Assembly (NCBI RefSeq): GCF_009711265.1
Contig: NZ_WMII01000011.1
Location: 1-64,000 of the forward strand
Length of the DNA: 64,000 bases
Source: Paracoccus shanxieyensis
Lineage (GTDB): Bacteria > Pseudomonadota > Alphaproteobacteria > Rhodobacterales > Rhodobacteraceae
Direction: 5' to 3'
Below the pieces are notes generated by a model that did no database searches, was not told the DNA's origin, and saw nothing but the letters and a program-made list of their open reading frames with translations. This document shows, one piece after another, positions 33,931 through 43,437 of the stretch. The translations under genes were made by a program, and so were the position numbers. Every line of letters starts with the position of its first letter. Position 1 is the first letter of the stretch.

Positions 33931-34713
33931 TTACCACGCCTCGATCACCGGTGCGGCGTCCCATTCGGACAGCGGCGCCTTCGACCATGTGCCATAGCTT
34001 GCATTGGGCAGCACGATCCATTCGGTGCCCCATTTCGCGCTTTCCTCGGCGACCGTGCGCTTCTGGTCGTCCAGCGGCGTCTTTCTGAAGCGGGCGTCGA
34101 AATCATGCAGCGTGTCGCCGATCAGCAGCACGATCTGATGATCGGCGCTGACGATGGCGCGACGCTCGACTTTGGGTGGGCCCAGCAGCAGGACGTTTTC
34201 CTCGCTGACCTGCGGCAGGCCAAGCTGGGTCAAGGTGGCAAGCGTATGCGACTTCTGCTCATCCGCCCGGTCCGAGATATAGCGGATCGCCACGCCAAGG
34301 CCGTTTGCGTGGTCCAGAAACTCTTTCGCGCCGGGAATCAGCGTGGGCTTGCCGTCGCGTTCCCATGGCAGCCAGGTGTCCCAGGCATCATACATGTGGC
34401 AATCGTCCAGATCGCGGGCAAGAAGCGCGGTATTGTCGATGACCGTTTCGTCCAGATCGGTCACCACAGCCAGTTTCGAGGGGTCGTCGGCAGCCTTGAC
34501 CGCCGCGTCCAGCTTTTCCGTGGCGATGTTGAAGGCCTGCAATTGCAGCGCCCGGACCTCGGCCGATTGCTGCTGGAACCGCAAGCCCATGGCGAATTCG
34601 CGCACGGGGCATGTGTCCGCAGCCGCCTCGGCCGGTGCGTCCTGCGCCGTGGCGGCATGGGATGTCAGCACGCCCATGGCCACGACGACCGCGGGTTTCA
34701 AAAGCTGTCGCAT
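33931..34713 (-). CDS. Periplasmic class C acid phosphatase, e(P4)-like 5'-nucleotidase
   Basis: 260 residues from the ATG at 34713, with AGGGAAAA just upstream. Signal peptide MRQLLKPAVVVAMGVLTSHA cleaved after about ATAQ; there is no lipobox, although family members are often lipoproteins. HAD-superfamily motifs: VVTDLDETVIDN at about residue 83 (nucleophile and acid-base Asp), RYISDR (motif 2) and GDTLHDF (motif 4). Substrates of the family are nucleoside monophosphates such as NMN and AMP; it would scavenge phosphate or NAD precursors in the periplasm. It stands alone between tRNA-Ala and the GH16 gene. Confidence 0.88.
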   Translation of the reverse strand: MRQLLKPAVVVAMGVLTSHAATAQDAPAEAAADTCPVREFAMGLRFQQQSAEVRALQLQAFNIATEKLDAAVKAADDPSKLAVVTDLDETVIDNTALLARDLDDCHMYDAWDTWLPWERDGKPTLIPGAKEFLDHANGLGVAIRYISDRADEQKSHTLATLTQLGLPQVSEENVLLLGPPKVERRAIVSADHQIVLLIGDTLHDFDARFRKTPLDDQKRTVAEESAKWGTEWIVLPNASYGTWSKAPLSEWDAAPVIEAW

Positions 34714-34809
34714 GTTTTTCCCTGTCATGTTTTTGTCATAATTGGCGCGAGGCTTGTTGATGCCGACCGGCTTGTCAAGCGGACGGCATGGCGGGGCACC
34801 AAGGGTGCG

Positions 34810-36969
34810 TCACTCCGGAACGCCGGCAGGCTGGGGCCTGAGGAAGGGCAGGCCCTGACCCTGACCCCAATCCCCGCCGCTGTTGCGCAGCAGAAAGTTC
34901 TGCGGTGTGAAATCCGCCAGCACCGTGTCCCGAAACGTGATCGAGCCGCCCGCGCCAAGATCCAGCACCACCTGACCCCCCTCGGCGTGCAACCGCGCCA
35001 TGATCTGTGCCGGATCGGTGGCGGGATGGCCTTCCAGCAGGATGCGGCTTTGGGGGGTGAAGCCCTCGACCACGTCGTCGCCGTCGCCTGCGGCATGCAC
35101 GATCCAGTCGGGGCCGCCATGGCTGATGATCAGATCGTTGCCCGGACCGCCGCGCAGGCGGTTGCCCTTGGCATTGCTTTCGATGCGGTTGTCCTGATCG
35201 TTGCCGGTCAGTTCCAGCCCGCGCGCGCCTTGGGCCGCGGTGATGTTTTCGACATTGGCGGGCAGGGCAAAGCCCGCCATGGCAACCACACTGTCGACGC
35301 CGCCCTGCGGCTGTTCGACGATCTGCGTGTTCCTGCGCGAGACGCGGTATTCCTGATCGCCAGCATCGCCTTGCAGCACGACTTGTTCAGCGCTGCTGCC
35401 GGCATCTGTCAGTTTCATGTCGCGGGCGGTGGCGTGGACATGGCCGCTGCCTTGCGCATCGGCAAGCGGTTCGTTCGATACCGTCAGGCTTGCAGTGCGG
35501 TCCGGCGTCACGGACCAACGGACGACAAGCTGTTCGGGGCGGATATCCTCGACCCGAGTGTTCCGGAAGATGACGGTCTGCGGATCGGCGGGATAGGCGC
35601 CATTCGCCAGCCACACATCCCCGCCGACCTGCGTCAGCCGGGCCATTGCGCCTTGCGGGCCGTCGAAATGGAAGCCTTCCAGCACGATATGATCGTCGCT
35701 GCCGAAATCCGACACGATCACATTGCCGGTGCCGCGCATGACATGCAGCACATCCGCCCCGCCACCCAGCGCGACGAAATCCTGCCCCGCGCCGCCGCCG
35801 GTCACGATCACGTCGCGGCCGTCCGTGCCGCTGATCCGCGAGGCCCGCGTATCGTCGATGATCGTCGCGCCATCGCCTTCGCCGCGCAATTCGCGATCCG
35901 GATGCAGAGCATAGACTGAAACCGACTCGATGCTGAATTCATTGCCATCGGCAAAGGTCAGATGGTCCAGACCGCGCACCGGATCCCAGCCCCAATGCGA
36001 GCTGATCTGGTCGTTGATGATGACATACATCGGCGTGGTCAGATCGGGCGGCACGGGCGTGCTGTAAAACGGGATCAGCGAATCGTGGTCGCGCCCGAAA
36101 TAGAAGGTGATCTTTTCGGGCGTCCACGCCGCGGCCCACGTCCAGTCTTCGGCATGCATGTCGGCGCCGAATTTCTGCCGGGCGTTGACGATGTCCTGAA
36201 AGATGAACTGCTCGCCCTGTTGATGGGTCTTGACCATGGGTGCGGCGGGATTGCCGTCCGCGTCCAGATCGAAGGGATTGGTGAAATCCACCGCCTGCGT
36301 CGGGTTGCCCTGCAGATCCAGCCGGTCAAAGAACGACGCGACCGAGAATTTGTCGTCATTCGGGGTCGGGCGGCCACCGACGCCCCGGCTATAGGCCTCG
36401 AAAATGTCGATCTCGGGCGGCCAGCCGATACCTGCGGGCGCCAGCCAGAAGGCCGGCCAATGCCCCTTGCCTTCGGGGATGCGGGCTGTGATCTCATAAT
36501 AGCCATAGGCCTGTGCCCATGTATCGGCCAGCGAGACCATGCCGGTATAGTATCGAACCTTGTCCGCCTGATCGCTGCGCCCGACATTGGCCAGCGCGCT
36601 TTGCACCAGCGCGCGCTTGTCGTCAGGAATCACCCCCGCGCCGATCCGCAGCCGGCCATCCGCAAGGCGCAGGGGGTCGATGCCGACCGGCCCGCCATCC
36701 TGCGTCGTCGTCGCATCTGACAGAAACACGGATTTCGGCCCGTTGGTCATGATGTCGTCCCGGCGCGAGGATGTGGACCAGAGCCCCTTGCCATTGCGAT
36801 AGGCGTTCAGGCCAGCCGCATCGAAATCGTCGCGAAAGATCAGCTCAAAGCCCGACAGATCGGGCGGCTGAGGGCTTTGCTGCTGGGCATGGGCGGTGCT
36901 TCCAGCCAGCGCGACAAGCAGTGAAATCGCCGGGGCGGTCGGATTTTTTGAAAACGCAATCATGAACAT
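34810..36969 (-). CDS. Secreted GH16 glycanase with RTX-like C-terminal repeats
   Basis: 719 residues from ATG 36969, with AAGGAG nine bases upstream. Sec signal MFMIAFSKNPTAPAISLLVA cleaved near AHA-QQQ. Residues about 40-370 are a GH16 jelly-roll: the catalytic ExDxxE is EIDIFE at 186-191, with GHWPAFWLAP before it and the C-terminal strand DHLTFADGNEFSIESVSVYA. GH16 enzymes cut beta-1,3 or mixed glucans, galactans or succinoglycan-type polymers; the exact substrate cannot be read. The C-terminal 340 residues contain Gly/Asp-rich repeats (GTDGRDVIVTGGGAGQD, GGPGNDLIISHGGPD) separated by beta domains. Having both a Sec signal and RTX-type repeats is unusual. Confidence 0.85.
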   Translation of the reverse strand: MFMIAFSKNPTAPAISLLVALAGSTAHAQQQSPQPPDLSGFELIFRDDFDAAGLNAYRNGKGLWSTSSRRDDIMTNGPKSVFLSDATTTQDGGPVGIDPLRLADGRLRIGAGVIPDDKRALVQSALANVGRSDQADKVRYYTGMVSLADTWAQAYGYYEITARIPEGKGHWPAFWLAPAGIGWPPEIDIFEAYSRGVGGRPTPNDDKFSVASFFDRLDLQGNPTQAVDFTNPFDLDADGNPAAPMVKTHQQGEQFIFQDIVNARQKFGADMHAEDWTWAAAWTPEKITFYFGRDHDSLIPFYSTPVPPDLTTPMYVIINDQISSHWGWDPVRGLDHLTFADGNEFSIESVSVYALHPDRELRGEGDGATIIDDTRASRISGTDGRDVIVTGGGAGQDFVALGGGADVLHVMRGTGNVIVSDFGSDDHIVLEGFHFDGPQGAMARLTQVGGDVWLANGAYPADPQTVIFRNTRVEDIRPEQLVVRWSVTPDRTASLTVSNEPLADAQGSGHVHATARDMKLTDAGSSAEQVVLQGDAGDQEYRVSRRNTQIVEQPQGGVDSVVAMAGFALPANVENITAAQGARGLELTGNDQDNRIESNAKGNRLRGGPGNDLIISHGGPDWIVHAAGDGDDVVEGFTPQSRILLEGHPATDPAQIMARLHAEGGQVVLDLGAGGSITFRDTVLADFTPQNFLLRNSGGDWGQGQGLPFLRPQPAGVPE

Positions 36970-37102
36970 ACCGCAATCTCCTTGAACCCGTCTCAGGAGT
37001 GTCGGACGGGTTTACCTGCAAAGGAAAGCCGGGCGTTCGACCCGGCAGACCTTGCTGATACGATATGCAGCTTAACGTGCCCTGCCGCAGGCTCAAGGCG
37101 CG

Positions 37103-37912
37103 CTAAAGCCGATGCGTGCGGCGCTTTGGCACGGGATCATAGGGCGGATCCTGCGGCGCGGGATCGTCATGCAGATCTGGCATGGGCGCACCGTGGCGCT
37201 GCGCATAATCCGAGGGATCCTTGGGCGAGGGATGCGCCGGGCGCTGCGACGGGGCCTTGCGGGGGCGGCGCTGGGGTTGCTCAGTATGGCCCATCACGCC
37301 GCGCACCAGATCTGCGGCGTCGCTGAATTCGCGCATGATGCTGCCTGCCTGTGCGGCCACCGTGCGGAACCCGGATATCGCCGAACCGAGCGAGCGCATG
37401 ACGCCATCGACGCTGCGGTTCAGCGTGGCGCTGTTGTCCTGAATGTCGTCGATCAGGCGCGGGCGTGGCTTTTTGCGGCGGCGCGGCGGCTGATCGCCGG
37501 GCCGGTCCCAATGCGCCGAGGGCGGGGCCGTCGGGCGGCGCTGCGGCATGGCGGGCTGCATGGCCGATTGGGGTCTGACGGGCGGCAGGGACGGGCGCGG
37601 CTTGTCATCGGACAGCATCTGCGCGACCTGCCTGCCGGCAATCACCGCACCGGCGGTCAGCGCGGCGGCGGTCAGCGCCGTGCCGCCCCAGACCAGCCAT
37701 TTCGCCGATTTCGACGGGCGGGGCCAGACCTTGCGGCCATCGGGGGACACATTGCCATGCGGCGGGATGCGGCGCATCTGCGGCGTCTCATGCAGGCGGC
37801 GGTGGCCTTTGGGGACGGGGCGCGGACCGAAGCGGGTCTGGCTGGTGACATCGGCCTCGGACAAAGGCGGGTCCAGATCGTCATGGGGCAGGTTGTCGTG
37901 CGGGTCGCTCAT
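37103..37912 (-). CDS. Membrane-anchored low-complexity protein, unknown
   Basis: 269 residues from ATG 37912 (AAAGGA upstream). The N-terminal 75 residues are polar and Pro-rich, then one membrane segment at about 77-97 (WLVWGGTALTAAALTAGAVI), then a Pro/Arg/Gln-rich linker, a helical patch at about 160-210 (NSATLNRSVDGVMRSLGSAI, FRTVAAQAGSIMREFSDAAD) and a Pro/Arg-rich tail. No family recognised. The helical patch may be a protein-interaction module. It lies between the GH16 gene and the ribosomal operon, both on the same strand, but spacing and the rplI terminator suggest a separate transcript. Confidence 0.6.
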   Translation of the reverse strand: MSDPHDNLPHDDLDPPLSEADVTSQTRFGPRPVPKGHRRLHETPQMRRIPPHGNVSPDGRKVWPRPSKSAKWLVWGGTALTAAALTAGAVIAGRQVAQMLSDDKPRPSLPPVRPQSAMQPAMPQRRPTAPPSAHWDRPGDQPPRRRKKPRPRLIDDIQDNSATLNRSVDGVMRSLGSAISGFRTVAAQAGSIMREFSDAADLVRGVMGHTEQPQRRPRKAPSQRPAHPSPKDPSDYAQRHGAPMPDLHDDPAPQDPPYDPVPKRRTHRL

Positions 37913-38000
37913 CACTCTGGTCCTTTCAAGGCGCATCGCTCGATCAACCCCGATCCGACCGGAAATGTTCCCCGCAATCCGCTGTCACACGCCCTGCGGC

Positions 38001-38035
38001 AAAACGAAAGACGCGCCGGAAATCCGGCGCGTCTT
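38001..38035 (-). terminator. Intrinsic terminator of rpsF-rpsR-rplI
   Basis: Perfect 12-bp stem AAGACGCGCCGG/CCGGCGCGTCTT (38008-38019 and 38024-38035) around AAAT. On the plus strand AAAACGAA precedes it, which is a U-rich tail for minus-strand transcription, 23 bases past the rplI stop. Confidence 0.8.
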
Positions 38036-38057
38036 CCTTGTTCGCGGGTGCGGTCGA

Positions 38058-38639
38058 TCAGTTCGCGTCGTCGTCGTCGCGACCGGCCGAGCCGATCTCG
38101 TCGAAGAGTTCCGCAATCTCGAACTCGGCAGCGGCTTCTTCTTCCGCAGCCAGTTCCTGGATCGATTTGCCCGAAGCTTGCAGCTCGGCTTCCTCGGTCG
38201 AACGCGCGACGTTCAGCGTGATCGTCGCATCGACTTCCGGGTGCAGGTGGACGCGCACTTCGTGCAGGCCCAGGTCCTTGATCGGCGCGGTCAGAACGAC
38301 CTGACGGCGTTCGATCGCGAAGCCTTCGGCAGCGGCGGCTTCAGCGGCGTCACGCGGGGTGACCGAACCGTAAAGCGCACCGGCGTCCGACGCCGAGCGG
38401 ATGATGACGAAGGACTGACCGTCCAGCTTTTCGGCCTGAGCCTGAGCTTCTGCACGGGTTTCGTCGTTGCGCGACGCCAGGTCGGCCTTGCGCTCTTCAA
38501 ACGCCTTGATGTTGGCGTCCGAGGCGCGCATCGCCTTGCCTTGCGGCAACAGGAAGTTGCGGGCAAAGCCGTCTTTGACTTTGACCACTTCGCCCATCTG
38601 GCCCAGCTTGGCCACACGTTCCAGCAGGATGACTTGCAT
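38058..38639 (-). CDS. rplI: 50S ribosomal protein L9
   Basis: 193 residues. [20 protein letters not shown] and [20 protein letters not shown] are the L9 N-domain signature. The C-domain ends near residue 150 and is followed by an acidic Ala/Glu-rich tail of about 40 residues ([20 protein letters not shown]), as in alphaproteobacterial L9. L9 binds 23S rRNA near the L1 stalk. Third gene of the rpsF-rpsR-rplI operon, 12 bases after rpsR. Confidence 0.98.
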   Translation of the reverse strand: MQVILLERVAKLGQMGEVVKVKDGFARNFLLPQGKAMRASDANIKAFEERKADLASRNDETRAEAQAQAEKLDGQSFVIIRSASDAGALYGSVTPRDAAEAAAAEGFAIERRQVVLTAPIKDLGLHEVRVHLHPEVDATITLNVARSTEEAELQASGKSIQELAAEEEAAAEFEIAELFDEIGSAGRDDDDAN

Positions 38640-38651
38640 GTTCGTCTCTCC

Positions 38652-38879
38652 TTACTTCACGGCATAGGGAAGCAGGGCAAGGAAGCGGGCGCGCTTGATG
38701 GCGCGGGCCAGTTCACGCTGCTTCTTTGCCGAGACGGCGGTGATGCGCGACGGCACGATCTTGCCGCGTTCCGAAACGTAACGCTGCAGCAGACGCGTGT
38801 CTTTATAGTCGATCGCGGGTGCGTTCTCGCCCGAGAACGGGCAGACCTTGCGGCGGCGGAAGAAGGGTTTGTTTGCCAT
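38652..38879 (-). CDS. rpsR: 30S ribosomal protein S18
   Basis: 75 residues. [20 protein letters not shown] and [20 protein letters not shown] are the S18 signature, ending in [20 protein letters not shown]. It pairs with S6 on the 30S platform. Only one cysteine of the family's zinc-like set is seen (VCPF), as in many alphaproteobacteria. It lies 17 bases after rpsF. Confidence 0.98.
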   Translation of the reverse strand: MANKPFFRRRKVCPFSGENAPAIDYKDTRLLQRYVSERGKIVPSRITAVSAKKQRELARAIKRARFLALLPYAVK

Positions 38880-38896
38880 GATATGCGTCCTTTCCC

Positions 38897-39340
38897 TCAG
38901 TTCCGGTCGTCGCGGTCGCGACGCTCGCGGCGCTCGCCACGATCACCACGGTCGCCGTCACGGTCGCGACGCTCGCCACGATCACCGCGGTCGCCACGAT
39001 CCCCACGCTCGCGCTCGTCGCGCTTCTGCATCTGGATCGAGGGGCCTTCCTTGTGCTCTTCGACCTTGATGGTCAGCACGCGCATGACATCGTCATGCAG
39101 GCGGGCCAGACGCTCCATTTCCTGCACGGCGGCCGAAGGCGCGTCCGAACGCAGGAAGGCGTAATGGCCTTTGCGGTTCTTGTTGATCTTGTAGGCGAGG
39201 GTGCGGACACCCCAATATTCGTTTTCGACGACCTTGCCACCGTTATCGGCAAGAACGGTCGAAAAATGTTCGATCAGCCCTTCGGCCTGCGTATTCGACA
39301 GGTCCTGACGGGCGATCAGCACATGCTCGTAAAGCGGCAT
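38897..39340 (-). CDS. rpsF: 30S ribosomal protein S6 with long Arg/Asp/Gly tail
   Basis: 147 residues from ATG 39340 (AAGG nine bases upstream). The S6 domain covers residues 1 to about 100: [20 protein letters not shown] and [20 protein letters not shown], with [20 protein letters not shown]. The last 40 residues are a charged repeat built from RGDRGDRG and RRDRD units, encoded by near-identical repeated codons at about 38897-39020. In other species the S6 tail is short or poly-Glu modified; here it is basic-acidic. First gene of the operon; the protein binds S18 and 16S rRNA. Confidence 0.97.
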   Translation of the reverse strand: MPLYEHVLIARQDLSNTQAEGLIEHFSTVLADNGGKVVENEYWGVRTLAYKINKNRKGHYAFLRSDAPSAAVQEMERLARLHDDVMRVLTIKVEEHKEGPSIQMQKRDERERGDRGDRGDRGERRDRDGDRGDRGERRERRDRDDRN

Positions 39341-39643
39341 GACTGTTACCTTTTTCAAGGCGCATTTCAACGGCGGGACAACACCCTCCGCGCCCCGCCA
39401 CGAGAGGCTGCGCCGGTTTCGCATTTGCGGAAGGATGCGGCCTTATAGCGGCATTGCCCGCGATTGCAAGGGAAAACGCCCGGCCGGACCGATCGGCGGG
39501 GGCGCAGTTTCGCCGCTGCGGCGATACTGTTTCCGCATCAGGAGGAAACACGAAATTGTCAGGCAAAACAAGGCAATCGGTTATTGCTCTTGTCACAATT
39601 CCTGACCAAGTTTTGCCCGACGCATCCAATCCAGGAGATCCAG

Positions 39644-40228
39644 ATGAAACGCATCGTCCTTCCCCTTGTTCTGGCCACCACCTTTGGCGCTGGCGCGGCC
39701 ATGGCGGCGCCTGTCACTTATAACTTCGATCCCTCGCACAGCCAGGTGGTGTTCCAATACACCCATATGGGCTTCTCGACCTCGACCGGGATCATCAATG
39801 GCGTGACCGGCACGCTGGTTCTGGACGCGGAAAATCCCGACGCCTCGACCGTCGAAGCCACCATTCCGATGTCGGGCCTGCATTCGGTCGCAGCCGAGCT
39901 GGACGAGCATCTGTTCGGCAAGGATTTCTTCAACACCGACAAGGGCGCGGCCGTCGCCACCTTCAAATCGACCGCTGTCGATGTCGATGACGACAAGGAC
40001 GAAGCCAAGGTCACCGGCGATCTGACGATGAACGGCGTGACCAAGACCGTCGTGCTGGACGTGGATCTGAAGCAGATCGCCAACCACCCGATGAGCGGCA
40101 AGGAAGTCGCAGGTTTCGACGCCGAGACCGAGATCAAGCGCACCGAGTTCAACCTGGGCCAGTTCGCCCCGGCGGTCAGCGATGAGGTCGAAATCACCAT
40201 CAGCATCGAGGCCACGAAAGCCGAATGA
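39644..40228 (+). CDS. YceI-family periplasmic protein
   Basis: 194 residues from ATG 39644, with AGGAGAT upstream. Signal peptide MKRIVLPLVLATTFGAGAAM cut after AMA. The mature part matches YceI lipocalin-like proteins: YNFDPSHSQVVFQYTHMGFS, then TLVLDAENPDASTVEATIPM, HLFGKDFFNTDKGAAVATFK and GDLTMNGVTKTVVLDV. The family forms a beta-barrel that binds isoprenoid chains such as polyprenyl compounds; its physiological role is stress-related and not settled. Single gene with its own terminator. Confidence 0.92.
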   Translation: MKRIVLPLVLATTFGAGAAMAAPVTYNFDPSHSQVVFQYTHMGFSTSTGIINGVTGTLVLDAENPDASTVEATIPMSGLHSVAAELDEHLFGKDFFNTDKGAAVATFKSTAVDVDDDKDEAKVTGDLTMNGVTKTVVLDVDLKQIANHPMSGKEVAGFDAETEIKRTEFNLGQFAPAVSDEVEITISIEATKAE

Positions 40229-40250
40229 TCGGCGTCTGACCTGCTGCGAA

Positions 40251-40274
40251 GGCCCCCGTTTCGGGGGCCTTTTT
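40251..40274 (+). terminator. Intrinsic terminator of the YceI gene
   Basis: Stem GGCCCCCG/CGGGGGCC (40251-40258 and 40262-40269) with loop TTT, then TTTTT. Confidence 0.9.
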
Positions 40275-40368
40275 CCGTTTCGCTTTCCGTTCTGGGCCGG
40301 GGATGTTTGATGGCGCAGGGCGACGAAACGCCATTGCGGGCGCGGGGCATCGGGGATAATCCCGCCTG

Positions 40369-41424
40369 ATGCTGCCCGAAGACCGCCTTTTCCAGATCGT
40401 CCAGCGTTTCGAGTTTCTCGAGGCGCGGCTGAATGCCGGCCCGGCGGCGGATGAAATTGCCGCTATCAGTCGCGAATATGCCGATCTGAAGCCGGTCGTC
40501 GCGCAGATCGGCGAATGGCGCGCGGCGCAGGACGGCATTGCCGAGGCGCAGGCCATGCTGGCCGACCCAGAGATGCGCGAACTGGCCGAGGATGAGCTGT
40601 CGCGCCTGCGCCAGTCCTTGCCCGATCTGGAACACCGGCTGCGTCTGGCGCTGCTGCCCAAGGACGCCGCCGATGCCCGCCCGGCCATTCTTGAAATCCG
40701 CCCCGGCACCGGCGGCGATGAGGCCGCGCTGTTCGCAGGCGATCTGCTGAACATGTATCGTCGGTTCTCCGAATCCAACGGCTGGAATTTTCAGCTGCTG
40801 GAGCTTTCGGAATCCGAACTGGGCGGGGTGCGCGAAGCCATGGCCCGGATCGAGGGCGAGGGGGTCTTTGCCCGGCTGAAATACGAGTCCGGCGTGCATC
40901 GCGTGCAGCGCGTGCCCGAAACCGAATCCGGCGGCCGCATCCATACCAGCGCCGCCACCGTCGCCGTGCTGCCCGAAGCTGCCGAGGTCGATATTGACAT
41001 CCCGACCAGCGACATCCGCATCGACACCATGCGCGCCTCGGGCGCGGGCGGCCAGCACGTCAACACCACCGATTCCGCCGTGCGCATCACCCACCTGCCG
41101 ACCGGGATCATCGTCACAAGCTCGGAAAAGTCGCAGCACCAGAACCGCGCCAATGCGATGGCGGTGCTGCGGGCGCGGCTTTACGATATGGAACGCTCGC
41201 GCGCCGATGCCGAACGCGCGGCGGATCGCAAGTCGCAGGTCGGCTCGGGCGACCGCTCGGAACGGATCCGCACCTATAATTTCCCGCAGGGCCGCATGAC
41301 CGATCACCGCATCGGCCTGACACTATATGCGCTGGACCGCATCATCGCGGGCGATCTGGCCGAGATCACCGACGCGCTGATCGCCCATGATCAGGCCGCC
41401 CGACTGGCCGCCGAGGGCGTATGA
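40369..41424 (+). CDS. prfA: Peptide chain release factor 1
   Basis: 351 residues. Contains the catalytic GGQ in [18 protein letters not shown] at about residue 226, and downstream [20 protein letters not shown]. The stop-codon recognition motif of RF1 (P-x-T type) falls in the middle domain, [22 protein letters not shown]1 releases proteins at UAA and UAG. It overlaps the start of prmC by four bases (ATGA), so enzyme and its methylase are translationally coupled. Confidence 0.98.
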   Translation: MLPEDRLFQIVQRFEFLEARLNAGPAADEIAAISREYADLKPVVAQIGEWRAAQDGIAEAQAMLADPEMRELAEDELSRLRQSLPDLEHRLRLALLPKDAADARPAILEIRPGTGGDEAALFAGDLLNMYRRFSESNGWNFQLLELSESELGGVREAMARIEGEGVFARLKYESGVHRVQRVPETESGGRIHTSAATVAVLPEAAEVDIDIPTSDIRIDTMRASGAGGQHVNTTDSAVRITHLPTGIIVTSSEKSQHQNRANAMAVLRARLYDMERSRADAERAADRKSQVGSGDRSERIRTYNFPQGRMTDHRIGLTLYALDRIIAGDLAEITDALIAHDQAARLAAEGV

Positions 41425-42278
41425 CCACGGGCCGCGCGCTGTGCCGCATGGCCGAAGCGCAGTTTCTTGAAGCCGGGATCGACGCCGCCGCGGGCGATGC
41501 GCAGGCGCTGTTTCTGCATGCGCTGCATGCCACGGGGCAGGCCGTTCCGCGGCATGCCTTGCGCGAACATCTGCAAGCCGAGGTGCCGCCACAGGTCGCG
41601 GATCTGTTTCGGCAGGCGGTGGCCGCGCGTCTGGACCGCCAGCCGGTCAGCCAGATCATCGGGCGCCGGGCGTTTTGGAACCATGATTTCCACGTCACCC
41701 GCGACACACTGGACCCGCGCCCGGAAACCGAGCTGCTGGTCGAAGCCGCATTGGCCGAGCCCTTCGAGAGCGCGCTGGACATGGGCACGGGCACCGGCGC
41801 GATCCTGATCTCGCTTCTGGCCGAACGACCGGGCGTGCGCGGGGTGGCGACCGATATCTCGCCCGCCGCGTTGAGTGTCGCGAAAGCCAATGCCGCGCGG
41901 ATCGGCGTGCAGGCGGAGTTTCTGCTGTCCGACTGGTTTTCCAATCTGAATGAATGTTTTGCGCTGATTGTCTCGAACCCGCCTTATATCGCGCTGGATG
42001 AAATGGCTGCGCTTTCACCCGAGGTCCGCGATTGGGAGCCGCATCTGGCGCTGACCGATGGCGGCGACGGTCTGGCCGCCTATCGCGCGATCTGCGCAGG
42101 CGCGCCGCGGCATCTGCGCCCCGGCGGGCGGCTGATGGTGGAAATCGGCCCGACGCAGGCTGCAGCCGTGTCCGGGCTGATGCAGCAGGCCGGATTTGTC
42201 GACATCGCCACGCTTCAGGATCTGGACGGTCGCGACCGCGTGGTATGGTGCCGCAAACCGCATGACGCCCGCGGATAA
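41421..42278 (+). CDS. prmC: Release-factor glutamine methyltransferase
   Basis: 285 residues. SAM-binding motif [16 protein letters not shown] at about residue 118 and the catalytic [13 protein letters not shown] with NPPY at about 185. The N-terminal helical domain ([20 protein letters not shown]) binds RF1. It methylates the Gln of the GGQ motif in RF1 and RF2. The gene directly follows and overlaps prfA. Confidence 0.97.
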   Translation: MTTGRALCRMAEAQFLEAGIDAAAGDAQALFLHALHATGQAVPRHALREHLQAEVPPQVADLFRQAVAARLDRQPVSQIIGRRAFWNHDFHVTRDTLDPRPETELLVEAALAEPFESALDMGTGTGAILISLLAERPGVRGVATDISPAALSVAKANAARIGVQAEFLLSDWFSNLNECFALIVSNPPYIALDEMAALSPEVRDWEPHLALTDGGDGLAAYRAICAGAPRHLRPGGRLMVEIGPTQAAAVSGLMQQAGFVDIATLQDLDGRDRVVWCRKPHDARG

Positions 42279-42511
42279 TCGCGGTTTTCGTGCCATATGC
42301 TAACTTTCCGCTTGTCAGCGCCGGCGCAGGATGCTTAGTGGCAGATGTGACGGGGGCGCACCGCCCACGCACGGGTCAGTTACATTCAGCCGCAAACTGG
42401 TAACACGGGGCAAACGGGCCTGATCGGCCGATCCCGAACTGGCATCCGCTGCACGATATGACCCTAACCAGAGCCGGGCATCTAGCCTGACCACGAATTG
42501 ACAACAAGCTG

Positions 42512-43429
42512 ATGAGATCATCCAAATCCCGTTCGCGTAACAAGTCGAACCGCCAGCGCACGCTGGGCAATGTCGTCAACCGCGTCTTCGATTCCTCGGG
42601 CCCCGAGGGCAAGGTGCGTGGCACGCCACAGCAGATCATTGAAAAATACCTGACGCTCGCCCGCGATGCGCAGCTTTCCAATGACCGCGTGGCGGAACAA
42701 AGCTTCTTGCAACACGCCGAACACTACACCCGTATGCTGGGCGAGGCGCAGCGCGAACAGGCCGAACGGCAAAGCCAGAACGGCTTTCACCGCGACGACG
42801 ACCGCGACGACACCGGCCAGCACGGCGATGGCAGCCACAATAATGGCGGTCAAAACAATGGCGGCCAGAATAATGGCGGCCAGCAACACGCGCCGCGTCA
42901 GGATCGCGACGAAAACGGCCACCGCCGTGACGACAACCGCCGCGATGACAACCGTCGGGACGATAACCGCCGCGATCAGCAGAACCGTCGCGACGACAAC
43001 CGCAACGACAATCGGCAGGACCGTCGCGATTTCCGCCGCGATGACCGGGGCGACGAAAATCGCCAGAACGATCGCCGCGACGACCAGCCGCGTGCCCCGC
43101 GCGCCGAGCCTGTCGCAGCCGATCAGGGCCTTCCGCCCGTGATCGCCACCGACGTCTCGGCAGGTCCGGTCGACACGCCCGAGACGGTCGCGCCGGAAGC
43201 CGCGCCCGCACCAGCTGCACCCGCACCGGCCGCACCGGAACTGCCGCTGGGCGATGCCGCGCTGGACGGCGCAGCCGAAAGCTTTGAGCCTGCAAGCGAT
43301 GACGCGCCCAAGCGTCGCCGCACCCGCAGCCCGGCGGCAGCCGGTGCCGCGCCCCGCGCGCCGCGCACCCGTCGCAAGCCCGCCGCCGAAGGCGATCAGC
43401 CTGCTGCGGAAAAAGCCTCGGGCGAATAA
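42512..43429 (+). CDS. DUF4167 protein with Arg/Asp/Asn repeat tail
   Basis: 305 residues. Residues 1-85 (SRNKSNRQRTLGNVVNRVFD, GTPQQIIEKYLTLARDAQLS, NDRVAEQSFLQHAEHYTRML) are the DUF4167 domain, conserved in alphaproteobacteria and often annotated only as hypothetical. Residues about 100-195 are repeats of NNGGQ and RRDDNRRDDN units, and the tail is Ala/Pro-rich with basic Arg-Lys. The layout suggests an RNA-binding or phase-separating protein, an inference. It follows prmC after a 233-base gap in which I see no gene. Confidence 0.85.
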   Translation: MRSSKSRSRNKSNRQRTLGNVVNRVFDSSGPEGKVRGTPQQIIEKYLTLARDAQLSNDRVAEQSFLQHAEHYTRMLGEAQREQAERQSQNGFHRDDDRDDTGQHGDGSHNNGGQNNGGQNNGGQQHAPRQDRDENGHRRDDNRRDDNRRDDNRRDQQNRRDDNRNDNRQDRRDFRRDDRGDENRQNDRRDDQPRAPRAEPVAADQGLPPVIATDVSAGPVDTPETVAPEAAPAPAAPAPAAPELPLGDAALDGAAESFEPASDDAPKRRRTRSPAAAGAAPRAPRTRRKPAAEGDQPAAEKASGE

Positions 43430-43437
43430 GCCTGAAA

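Noticed and set aside
33844..35919. 691-codon plus-strand frame
   Set aside because: Antisense to the phosphatase and GH16 genes, with no family resemblance.
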